From: Flexithrix dorotheae DSM 6795
GTDB taxonomy: Bacteria; Bacteroidota; Bacteroidia; Cytophagales; Flammeovirgaceae
DNA: 64,000 nucleotides
NCBI RefSeq assembly: GCF_000379765.1
Contig: NZ_KB903430.1
Coordinates: 158,945 to 222,944, forward strand
Direction: 5' to 3'
Below, in pieces: positions 36,115 through 43,130 of the stretch (its first letter is position 1; each line of letters opens with the position of its first letter). Made by a program: the position numbers and the translations under genes. A model generated the notes under the pieces. The model was not told the origin of the DNA. It was given only the letters and a program-made list of their open reading frames with translations, and did no database searches.

Positions 36115-36633
36115 TTAACAATCATTTTTGTTATACAGTAAATCATCAAAAAGGATTTCGTCCAGGTTTTCAACAGAAGAATTGTCTAACTCTACTTTTT
36201 TCAATTCTATTTTAAATTGTTTTTCGGTGTTAGGACTTATCCATTTTCCATTTAAAAAATTTCCATCTTCTTCTAAAAATAAACTACCAGTAAAATTGTC
36301 CTCAATCATACAGTATTTCTTTTTTTGCTTATCTGTTGTAACATTCAGCAATATCCACTTTTCCTGATTATCATATTTATACATTGCATTTAAAATAGTC
36401 AAATTTCCTCCACAAGGATGGTCCTGCTCATTAATATACAAGCTGATATTAACGGTTTCATTTAGCGTTCCTTTGTATAAGGTAGTTCTTATAAAATCAG
36501 AATTATCACTGGTTTTTTCGAAATTAGATTTAGAATGACCTTTTTGGATACCCACTTCTGAATTTGAGATAGGAGTGTCTGTATTTTTAATGTTTAGAGA
36601 TAAAATAGCAAATAGTATTAATAGGAACTTCAT
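36115..36633 (-). CDS. Unknown secreted protein, 172 residues (cassette gene)
   Basis: No family is recognised. The first 18 or so residues (MKFLLILFAILSLNI) form a short signal peptide, and the rest is predicted periplasmic or extracellular and beta-rich. Visible blocks are ISLYINEQDHPCGGNLTILN and SLFLEEDGNFLNGKWISP, with a cysteine in each of two places and one at the C-terminus. The LNGKW repeat-like end recalls small lipocalin-like or DUF-type secreted proteins, but this is weak. It sits between repeat copies B and C. Confidence 0.65.
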   Translation of the reverse strand: MKFLLILFAILSLNIKNTDTPISNSEVGIQKGHSKSNFEKTSDNSDFIRTTLYKGTLNETVNISLYINEQDHPCGGNLTILNAMYKYDNQEKWILLNVTTDKQKKKYCMIEDNFTGSLFLEEDGNFLNGKWISPNTEKQFKIELKKVELDNSSVENLDEILFDDLLYNKNDC

Positions 36634-36792
36634 TTTAGTTATTTTTTGCTTGTTACTAATTTTTTGAATATGGCAATTTGCGAAATTTAGTCCGAAGGAT
36701 TAAATCCGCAGGCGATTTATTATCTACTTTATTGAGCCAAATCTAAAGGTAGCAAAATTGGGTAAAAACTAAAATATTGTTGTTCTACTCCT

Positions 36793-36935
36793 CAGGCACT
36801 TAGGAGAAGCGAATACCCTGCGCTTAATACATTTCATATTTAATCCCAAAAGATGGAAAGGGCCAACTGCGGATTAATCAGGGAAAGGCAGGTAAAGACC
36901 GACTGGTGGTACTTTCCAAAAAGGTATTGGGGGAA
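36793..36935 (+). pseudogene. Tyrosine recombinase remnant (plus strand)
   Basis: Two frames read in succession give HLGEANTLRLIHFI and then LRINQGKAGKDRLVVLSKK, GELS. These match the GLRLGEAxxL and RINQGKGxKDRxVxLS blocks of Bacteroidota tyrosine recombinases. Only about 48 codons survive, with a frameshift between the blocks. It stops where repeat copy C begins. Confidence 0.65.
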
Positions 36936-36947
36936 CTCAGTTTTTTT

Positions 36948-37051
36948 CCAGATCTAAACCCCATTAGGTTTGTTCAACAGGAGGAAAAATTCAGTGGGAT
37001 CCCCCGACCCCACATGAATTTGATCCCTTATTATTAGCGACTGGTTTTTTA
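36948..37051 (-). repeat. Cassette-end repeat copy C
   Basis: Core GTTCAAC (36,972-36,978), then aggaggaaaaattcag. On the minus strand AAATTCATGTGGG pairs with CCCACTGAATTT around a short loop, with one extra T left out of the helix. Bulged bases of this kind are typical of attC hairpins. Confidence 0.72.
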
Positions 37052-37561
37052 TTATGAATAAGCACCAGAAGAATATGTCAATTCATAACTATGAGTATAG
37101 ATTTCAAAAACAATTCCGAACGGGTCTTCCACATAGCACATTTTGAAAGGCTTTTCATTCGGATAATATTCTCTAATTGGCATTCTTTGTTTTCCACCGT
37201 AAGACAAAATTTTCTCAATCAATTCTTCAATATTTGGGTCTTGTACACAAAAATGAAATAAACCCGTATTAAAGGGGCTAAATTCGGGTGCTTCTTTAAT
37301 TCCATTCGGAAAAGAAAACAGTTCAATTCCAATTCCGTCTGAAGTTGCTAAATGAGCAATTTCAAATTCAGTCCAATCGTTTCCGAAAACGTCAATGCAC
37401 ATTTGTCCAATAGCAGTTTCGTTTTCCTTTTTGACTTTTGAAGGCTCCATAATAATGTACCACCCCATTACTTCCGAATAGAATTTTACTGCCTCTTTTA
37501 TATTAGGAACTGTTATTCCTATATGTGAAAATGATTTTGGATAATTTTTATTAGTTGTCAT
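37052..37561 (-). CDS. VOC-family protein (glyoxalase/dioxygenase-like)
   Basis: A 169-residue vicinal-oxygen-chelate protein. Blocks are FSHIGITVPNIKEAVKFYSE at the start, GIGIELFSFPNG in the middle and CYVEDPFGIVFEIYTHSYE at the end; possible metal ligands are the early His and the late Glu. VOC proteins include glyoxalase I, dioxygenases and antibiotic-binding proteins; the substrate here is unknown. It is divergent from an HxlR regulator with 121 bp between starts, which suggests control by HxlR. Repeat copy C follows its stop directly. Confidence 0.85.
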   Translation of the reverse strand: MTTNKNYPKSFSHIGITVPNIKEAVKFYSEVMGWYIIMEPSKVKKENETAIGQMCIDVFGNDWTEFEIAHLATSDGIGIELFSFPNGIKEAPEFSPFNTGLFHFCVQDPNIEELIEKILSYGGKQRMPIREYYPNEKPFKMCYVEDPFGIVFEIYTHSYELTYSSGAYS

Positions 37562-37579
37562 AAATTATATTTTAGGTTA

Positions 37580-37610
37580 CAAAATTAAACTATATTTGCC
37601 CAACAGGCAA
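37580..37610. promoter_or_regulatory. VOC promoter -7 element and HxlR-type operator candidate
   Basis: On the minus strand TAATTTTG (37,580-37,587) fits TAnnTTTG for the VOC gene. Next to it, ttgcc-caaca-ggcaa (37,596-37,610) is a short inverted repeat that could bind the divergent HxlR protein. Confidence 0.4.
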
Positions 37611-37682
37611 TAACTTACCCAAAAGTGGTATAGTTACCTAAAAGAGTAAATTAATGATAATCAACAACATAACATTTAAGTT

Positions 37683-37994
37683 TTGAATAAAAATAATATT
37701 TGTCCATTAGATTACACAATGAATTTGATTGGAACAAAATGGAAACCTCTGGTTTTATTTCACTTATTAGAAGGCGGTTTACGTTCAGGAGTATTACAGA
37801 AGAAAATTCCTGGAATTTCAAATAAAATGTTTACCCAAACAGTAAGGGATTTGGAAAAAGATGGGCTTATTTCCAGAAAAGTTTTTCCTGTTGTTCCACC
37901 TAAAGTTGAATACTATTTAACAGATAGGGGGAAATCACTAAAGGATATTTTAAGAAGTTTGGATAAATGGGGCTATGAAGATTGTCAGAATTAA
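37683..37994 (+). CDS. HxlR-family winged-helix regulator
   Basis: A 103-residue HxlR/DUF24-type regulator. The TTG at 37,683 is chosen because it keeps the conserved N-terminal cysteine block NNICPLDYTMNLIGTKWKPL; the next ATG would remove it. The helix-turn-helix and wing are seen in ISNKMFTQTVRDLEKDGLIS and VPPKVEYYLTDRG. Proteins of this family often sense reactive electrophiles through the N-terminal cysteine. It probably regulates the divergent VOC gene and itself. Confidence 0.9.
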   Translation: MNKNNICPLDYTMNLIGTKWKPLVLFHLLEGGLRSGVLQKKIPGISNKMFTQTVRDLEKDGLISRKVFPVVPPKVEYYLTDRGKSLKDILRSLDKWGYEDCQN

Positions 37995-38068
37995 TTGAAT
38001 AGTCTCGATTTCAAACTTGTTGGGTAGAGTCTGGTAGCCCTTATCACTATAAAACAGCATGAATCAGC

Positions 38069-38206
38069 CTACATTACCCTCACCGACACAGCCGTTTGTT
38101 TTTCTTCAGGGTGAACATCAATTACCTTGGTAGGATTTACACCCAATGGAAAAGCACCACTCCATGGCGCATCAACACTTAGGAATGATGACCCATAAAT
38201 CCCCAT
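38069..38206 (-). pseudogene. Possible gene remnant, 45 codons
   Basis: This short frame follows the serine hydrolase in the same frame after TAA and TGA stops and reads FLSVDAPWSGAFPLGVNP then TKVIDVHPEEKQTAVSVRV. The composition looks protein-coding rather than random. No family is recognised; it may be the tail of a lost gene. Confidence 0.3.
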
Positions 38207-38218
38207 TCATGGCATTTG

Positions 38219-39256
38219 TTATAAGTTTTTTTGCTTTCTCAGTATTTTGACAATCCTACTATTTATGATTTCTGATAAGTTCCAATTGTACAGTTTAGGA
38301 TCGGTTGTGCTGTAAAACTCAATAACAACAGCATCAAGGTCTTTGTGATATTTTGCGAAGCTTTGGTATCCTGGAACCCATCCGGCATGTTCATACTCAT
38401 AAATGGAAGCATATATTTCCTGTTCCTCTGGTTCAAACAATGAACCATCGTTCAATGCCCTTAGGAAAGTACCCACGTCTTCTGCAGTCGCTAACATGCC
38501 ATGTTCATCTTCCTTTAAATCATAAGGATGCCCTACATGATAACCACTCATCACATCGTCTATATTTACGTCATGAAGCGAACGGAAGGTATTGTCAAGA
38601 TTTAGCGGTTTTAGAATTTCTTCCTGGATAAATTGAAAGTTTTCATAACCTAGCACATCATCCATTATCTTATTGATTAACAGATAATTCGTATTACAAT
38701 ATTCGTAGTCTTCCCCGGGTTCAAAGTTGGCTGGCTTGTCCAGAATCAATGCAAGACTTTCTTCATAGGACTGTGTTGGAGCTGACCAAAAATTTGGAGC
38801 GTCTGTAAAATTGGGAATACCACTTCTATGCTGTATCATCAACCTCAATGTGATTTTGTCTGAGTTTTCTATTCTTCCTACAAGATTCGGTAAATAATCG
38901 GCAATTGTCTTATCCAGAGAAAGCCGTCCGTCACTTACCAATTTTGTAACAGCCACAGCATCATACAGCTTGCTGATGCTGGCAATTTTGAAAAGCGCTT
39001 TGGGGTTGGCCGGTATCCTGGATTCTCGATTGTGCCAGCCGGAAGCCAAATACTGAGGAGGATTACCTGCTTGGTCTATACAAACAATTATTCCGTCAAA
39101 TCCATGTGTAATGGCTTCATCTAATTGTTCTTGAAGCGTATCCGGAAGCGGAAGTATCCAGGCCTTAACCAAAAGCCATGGAACGAAGAACAAAGAAACA
39201 ATAGTTCCAACTAGTAGTGTGATTCTGATGATTAGTGTTGTTCGTTTCTTCGTCAT
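38219..39256 (-). CDS. Serine hydrolase, class C beta-lactamase-like
   Basis: A 345-residue serine hydrolase with an N-terminal membrane anchor or signal (about residues 9-33). The active-site motifs are SISK (in FKIASISKLYDAV), YCN (in YEYCNTNYLL) and HAG (in YEHAGWVPGYQ), all in the right order. Such proteins act as D-aminopeptidases, esterases or penicillin-binding relatives; true antibiotic resistance is not implied. It lies in the island, 33 bp downstream of repeat copy D, but unlike its neighbours has no clear repeat at its own 3' end. Confidence 0.88.
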   Translation of the reverse strand: MTKKRTTLIIRITLLVGTIVSLFFVPWLLVKAWILPLPDTLQEQLDEAITHGFDGIIVCIDQAGNPPQYLASGWHNRESRIPANPKALFKIASISKLYDAVAVTKLVSDGRLSLDKTIADYLPNLVGRIENSDKITLRLMIQHRSGIPNFTDAPNFWSAPTQSYEESLALILDKPANFEPGEDYEYCNTNYLLINKIMDDVLGYENFQFIQEEILKPLNLDNTFRSLHDVNIDDVMSGYHVGHPYDLKEDEHGMLATAEDVGTFLRALNDGSLFEPEEQEIYASIYEYEHAGWVPGYQSFAKYHKDLDAVVIEFYSTTDPKLYNWNLSEIINSRIVKILRKQKNL

Positions 39257-39288
39257 TTATTTCAGATTGATGGGATGTTTCTCAATAT

Positions 39289-39352
39289 AAAAATTTAGCA
39301 GAGGCCCTGGACCCACCTGATTTTGGCCCCTTTTAATTGTAGAGCGTTTTTT
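39289..39352 (-). repeat. Cassette-end repeat copy D (degenerate)
   Basis: aaaaatttagcagaggccct, ccacctgattttggcccctt and gcgttttttttatt align base by base with the 3' half of copy C. The RYYYAAC core is not kept. It ends at the NADAR stop codon. Confidence 0.55.
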
Positions 39353-40111
39353 TTATTCATTTTCATACCAACCTTTCCATTCTCCGTTTGCTGGGTAAGT
39401 CAATTGGTATATTTTCCTTTCAGATTCTGTTAAATTATCCAAATATTTACTCAATTCCATAATGTGAGTTTCTCCATATCCCATTCTCCAACCAATACTA
39501 TATTTATCTATTTCGGGATATGCCAACCAAGGTGGTAGAATCGGATTTTCAAGAATTTTAAATTCTCCAATTTCGTTAAGAATATCTCTTGTTTCCATTA
39601 AAGCATATCCGAGTAAATTCAGTCCATTCCATAAATATGGTATTTCAGCATTTTCGTCATTTTGCGCAAGCCCAATTCCCCAAATTCTATCCACAGGACT
39701 TGCCTCAACTAAAATCCGGTCATTTGTGTTTATCAAAAATTCCGATAGCTCATGATTTTGACTAAACTTGTGGAAATTACCTCTAATTACTATTTCAAAT
39801 CGATTCTCTTCCCAAATCCTTTGGTTAAAGTTTCGTACTTTTCTTCCAAGTTTTTTTACTTTTCCTGCTTTTTCTGATTCGATTATTTCCTGATAAATTT
39901 CTTTGTCGCCAAACAATAGAGCTTTTTCAGCCATCATATAGTGTTCGGCTGTCAAAAACTTAATTCCATTAACCCCGAATTCAGATTCGTACCATTGACT
40001 GAAACAAGATTTTGTAATTCGGTCAGACTTTTGGTGCCCCCAAAAAAGAAGATATTTCAGGTTTTCTCCTGCTTCAATTCGTCCAATTATTTTCTCGTTC
40101 GTGTAGTTCAT
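39353..40111 (-). CDS. NADAR-family protein
   Basis: A 252-residue protein whose residues 20-175 match the NADAR (YbiA-like) domain: FLTAEHYMMAEKALLFGDKE, RKVRNFNQRIWEENRF and SPVDRIWGIGLAQND then WNGLNLLGYALMETRD. NADAR proteins bind NAD-derived ligands, and some remove ADP-ribose from guanine in DNA or RNA. The last 70 residues (IGWRMGYGETHIMELSKYL) are an unassigned extension. A role in countering an ADP-ribosylating toxin or phage effector is plausible in this island, but no DarT-like gene is next to it. Repeat copy D follows it. Confidence 0.85.
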   Translation of the reverse strand: MNYTNEKIIGRIEAGENLKYLLFWGHQKSDRITKSCFSQWYESEFGVNGIKFLTAEHYMMAEKALLFGDKEIYQEIIESEKAGKVKKLGRKVRNFNQRIWEENRFEIVIRGNFHKFSQNHELSEFLINTNDRILVEASPVDRIWGIGLAQNDENAEIPYLWNGLNLLGYALMETRDILNEIGEFKILENPILPPWLAYPEIDKYSIGWRMGYGETHIMELSKYLDNLTESERKIYQLTYPANGEWKGWYENE

Positions 40112-40188
40112 TCAAATTAATGGCAACATTTCGCTATCTACTACCAATTAGAGTGGTTGATATTCGCATTATAATTATATTGGCTAAT

Positions 40189-40600
40189 CTAATAAATTTT
40201 TAATTTTTTGATGCTTTTTATCGCTACATGGGTATAAATTTCTGTTGTTTCGCTACTATTGTGCCCTAATAGGGACTGAACATACCTTAAATCAATGTGG
40301 AACACCACCGCGGCCATATTCTAATAAGTGAGTAACAAAGCTGTGACGTAACATTTGTGGTGTCACCCTTTAGGTGATCCTTGCTTTTTTGGCTGCCCTG
40401 GCTACTATTTTCAATACACTGGTTGCTGGACATTTTACTCATACACAAAGATATTCCTTCGGTCGGTAGGCTTTGTAATATTTCCTTAAGTCTGCTAACA
40501 TTTGCTCTTCCAATAGTGTAAGCTTGTCCTTATTTCCTTTGCCTCCTCTTACTTTGATCACCATACGCTCACTGTCTATGTCACTAATTTTCAAACCCTT
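40189..40600 (-). pseudogene. Tyrosine recombinase (integrase) pseudogene
   Basis: The minus strand reads GLKISDIDSERMVIKVRGGK and KDKLTLLEEQ, YYKAYRPKEYL, then after a frameshift SVLKIVARAAKKARIT, a stop, VTPQMLRHSFVTHLLEYG, another frameshift, and RYVQSLLGHNSSETTEIY-THV. The His-x-x-Arg, His and catalytic Tyr blocks are therefore all visible, but the N-terminal half is missing and there are several frame breaks. It lies 150 bp from the 3' end of tRNA-Thr, the usual place for an island integrase. Confidence 0.85.
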
Positions 40601-40703
40601 ATCAAATTTAGTAGGACAAAATGAAACACTTTTAAAAAAAACTAAAATGTGCTAGGATCAATTTTAAGGGAAGGGTGAAAATACTCCAAAAAATGTATGC
40701 AAA

Positions 40704-40740
40704 TAAAAAAGGTAGTCACGAATAAAAATCGTAACTACCT
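40704..40740 (-). terminator. Terminator of tRNA-Thr
   Basis: aggtagt and actacct form a stem, extended by acg/cgt after one mismatch, and the minus strand then runs into TTTTTT. It lies 10 bp beyond the tRNA 3' end. Confidence 0.7.
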
Positions 40741-40750
40741 GATTATCAAG

Positions 40751-40823
<73 letters not shown>

Positions 40824-40842
40824 TTGCTACTAAAAGCGAGTG

Positions 40843-40873
40843 CAAATATAAGTTGAGTTTTAAATTCTTCAAA
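40843..40873 (-). promoter_or_regulatory. Promoter of tRNA-Thr
   Basis: On the minus strand TTTG (40,870-40,873), 19 bases, then TATATTTG (40,843-40,850). This is a full match to the Bacteroidota promoter, 20 bp before the tRNA. Confidence 0.75.
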
Positions 40874-41042
40874 TATTTTGATATTTTTTTTTAATATTTT
40901 TTATCTTTTTTTCTTGATTAAGTTTGCGCTTTATATTTAAGAACTCGAAACGTTATTTATAAGTAACTGATTTTTAAACACTTTCAATTTCAACCCTTAT
41001 TTTTGAGCAAAAAAATATTCCAGAAAAATTATTTAAAAAAAC

Positions 41043-41696
41043 ATGACCAAAAAAGAAAAAGCCATTGATATTGTGAATATGCTGGAGGAAATTTACCCGG
41101 AAGTACCCATTCCTCTGGATCATACTGATGCTTATACCTTGTTGATTGCCGTATTACTTTCGGCTCAATGTACTGACGAAAGGGTTAACAAAATAACTCC
41201 GATTCTTTTTGAGAAAGCAGATAATCCTTTTGATATGGTTAAGCTGACGGTGGAGGAAATAAAAGGGATTATTCGTCCTTGTGGTTTATCCCCCATGAAG
41301 TCGAAAGCGATCTGGAATTTATCCCAAATTCTTCTTGATAAATACAATGGAGAAGTACCCGATTCCTTCGAAAAACTGGAAGAGCTACCCGGAGTGGGCC
41401 ATAAAACTGCTTCAGTAGTCATGTCCCAAGCTTTTGGGGAACCTGCTTTTCCGGTAGATACCCACATCCATAGATTAATGTACCGATGGGGGCTTTCTAC
41501 TGGCAAAAATGTAACCCAAACAGAAAAAGATGCCAAACGCTTATTTCCAAAGGAAAAATGGAATAAGCTTCATCTTCAAATTATTTATTACGGCAGAGAG
41601 TATTGCCCGGCCCGTGGCTTTGTTTTAGAGAAATGCCCAATAACTTTAAAACATGGCAGGAAGGCATTTGTCAATAGTCTGGTAAAAAAATCTTAA
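41043..41696 (+). CDS. nth: Endonuclease III with incomplete iron-sulfur ligands
   Basis: A 217-residue DNA glycosylase/AP lyase for oxidised pyrimidines. The helix-hairpin-helix reads LEELPGVGHKTASVVM, with catalytic Lys121 and, in FPVDTHIHRL, catalytic Asp139. The C-terminal [4Fe-4S] loop normally has four cysteines in a C-x6-C-x2-C-x5-C pattern. Here only Cys188 and Cys198 remain, with Leu and His at about 195 and 204. The enzyme may thus fold without a normal cluster. It begins right of the island boundary and appears to be a single-gene unit. Confidence 0.93.
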   Translation: MTKKEKAIDIVNMLEEIYPEVPIPLDHTDAYTLLIAVLLSAQCTDERVNKITPILFEKADNPFDMVKLTVEEIKGIIRPCGLSPMKSKAIWNLSQILLDKYNGEVPDSFEKLEELPGVGHKTASVVMSQAFGEPAFPVDTHIHRLMYRWGLSTGKNVTQTEKDAKRLFPKEKWNKLHLQIIYYGREYCPARGFVLEKCPITLKHGRKAFVNSLVKKS

Positions 41697-41722
41697 AAAA
41701 AATTCATGGTATGCATCCTTTC

Positions 41723-41730
41723 TATTTTTG
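41723..41730 (+). promoter_or_regulatory. -7 element TATTTTTG before the DUF4097 gene
   Basis: TATTTTTG matches TAnnTTTG, 71 bp before the start codon and just after the nth stop. No clear -33 element accompanies it. Confidence 0.3.
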
Positions 41731-41801
41731 TCATGTCTTTAGGGGAAAGTATGCATTAATTAACCTTAAAAATATTTTTCCCTGACAAAACCATTCATAT
41801 C

Positions 41802-42992
41802 ATGAAATTTATTAATTCTGTTGTTTTAGTATTTGCTTTCCTTATCTGTTCTTTAGCTCAGGCTCAGGAGGTTAAAAAAGATTTTAATGCCAACCCTGGA
41901 GGACTGTTGGATGTGAATTCTGATGCTGGTGGCTCCATAAGCATAAAGGGATGGGATAAATCTTCCATTGCGGTTGAAATTTCTCATGATTATAATGAAA
42001 ACCAAATCGCATTTAACTTTAAAGAAACGGGAAATGGATTGGAAATTACAGCCAGAAATACCGGTGGCCGGAACAATAACCATGGCAATCTGAAATTTGA
42101 AATTAAAGTACCCAATAAATTCGATTTGGAGTTAAGAACCAGTGGAGGAAGCTTAAGCATTAACAATGTTAGTGGTGATATTGATGGCAAAACTTCAGGT
42201 GGAAGTATTAATTTAAATGAGATTTCTGGAGATATAAATTGTAAAACAAGTGGGGGAAATATTAGCTTAAATAGCGTAGAAGGGGAAGGTAACCTGAATA
42301 CCAGCGGAGGAAATATAAATATTAATGCTTTAAAAGGTGAATTTGACTTTGCTACAAGTGGTGGGAATATCAATATTGCGGACTCAGAATTTGAGGGTGA
42401 TGCAAGAACCAGTGGAGGGAATATAAAAGTAGCAGGCACAAAAGGAAAAATGGACCTGGCCACCAGCGGAGGGAATATCTCACTAAGCGATTCTGAGATT
42501 GAAGGAGATGTAAGGACAAGTGGAGGAAATATTTCCATTTCCAGTGCACCGAATGGAGGAAATTTTGTTACTTCAGGTGGTAATATCAATGTGGAAGAAG
42601 CGGGAAATTTCATAGTATTGAAAACAAGTGGTGGGAATATTTCAGTGAAGGAACTGGATGGAGGTGTGGAAGCCAAAACGAGTGGTGGCAATATTAAAGT
42701 AGCGATGACGGGTGATCCAAAAGTTGGGGACAGAAGCGCTGAATTAGCCTCTTCTGGTGGTACAATAACCTTATTAGTTCCTGAAGGATTGGATATGGAT
42801 ATTGAAATAGAATTGGAAATCACCAGAAATGCCAATAAGAAATATAAAATTGAAAGTGATTTCCCTATTACTCAAAATAATGCCGGAGATTCAGGGGAGC
42901 GCACAATTACTGGAGTTGGGAAAACTGGTAGCGGGAAAAATAAAATTAAATTGAAAACAGTGAACGGAGATATTTTCCTGAAAAAGGCATAA
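41802..42992 (+). CDS. DUF4097-family secreted beta-repeat protein
   Basis: A 396-residue secreted protein. The signal peptide ends LICSLAQAQ. From about residue 110 the chain is a regular array of TSGGN/S-I units (eleven TSGG and one SSGG) spaced about 15-20 residues, such as KTSGGNISLNSVEGE and RTSGGNIKVAGTKGK. This is the beta-solenoid-like repeat of DUF4097, which is often called a putative adhesin. Such proteins are envelope-associated and sometimes linked to envelope stress operons, but here there is no sigma/anti-sigma gene next door. The function is unknown. A bidirectional terminator follows. Confidence 0.85.
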   Translation: MKFINSVVLVFAFLICSLAQAQEVKKDFNANPGGLLDVNSDAGGSISIKGWDKSSIAVEISHDYNENQIAFNFKETGNGLEITARNTGGRNNNHGNLKFEIKVPNKFDLELRTSGGSLSINNVSGDIDGKTSGGSINLNEISGDINCKTSGGNISLNSVEGEGNLNTSGGNININALKGEFDFATSGGNINIADSEFEGDARTSGGNIKVAGTKGKMDLATSGGNISLSDSEIEGDVRTSGGNISISSAPNGGNFVTSGGNINVEEAGNFIVLKTSGGNISVKELDGGVEAKTSGGNIKVAMTGDPKVGDRSAELASSGGTITLLVPEGLDMDIEIELEITRNANKKYKIESDFPITQNNAGDSGERTITGVGKTGSGKNKIKLKTVNGDIFLKKA

Positions 42993-43072
42993 ACCCCAGA
43001 TCCAATCATATTGGATAGTAATAATCACCTTTTCAGTTTGTACTAACTTTTAGAAAGTATATCCGAAAAAAG

Positions 43073-43112
43073 AAAAAGTTTTCCCAAATCAATGATTGGG
43101 AAAACTTTTTTT
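43073..43112. terminator. Bidirectional terminator
   Basis: aaaaagttttcccaa and ttgggaaaacttttt form a perfect 15-bp stem around an 8-base loop between two convergent genes. T-runs follow on both strands. Confidence 0.88.
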
Positions 43113-43130
43113 ATTCTCTTAATGATTAAT

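Larger units (their letters stand above)
36634..37051. other. Gap with integrase remnant and repeat copy C
   Basis: No intact gene is present. It contains a small palindrome ggattaaatcc near 36,690, a plus-strand tyrosine-recombinase remnant (about 36,793-36,935) and repeat copy C (36,948-37,051) directly after it. Confidence 0.6.

Noticed and set aside
38219..39256. Antibiotic-resistance beta-lactamase
   Set aside because: SxxK, YxN and HxG motifs are common to many esterases and peptidases of this fold; nothing shows antibiotic hydrolysis.
32971..39352. CRISPR array
   Set aside because: The repeats are 40-150 bp, imperfect, and separated by genes rather than short unique spacers; no cas genes are present.
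41990..42835. 281-codon minus-strand frame opposite the DUF4097 gene
   Set aside because: Its PPLVL-type repeats mirror the TSGGN repeats on the plus strand; it has no start context or family features.
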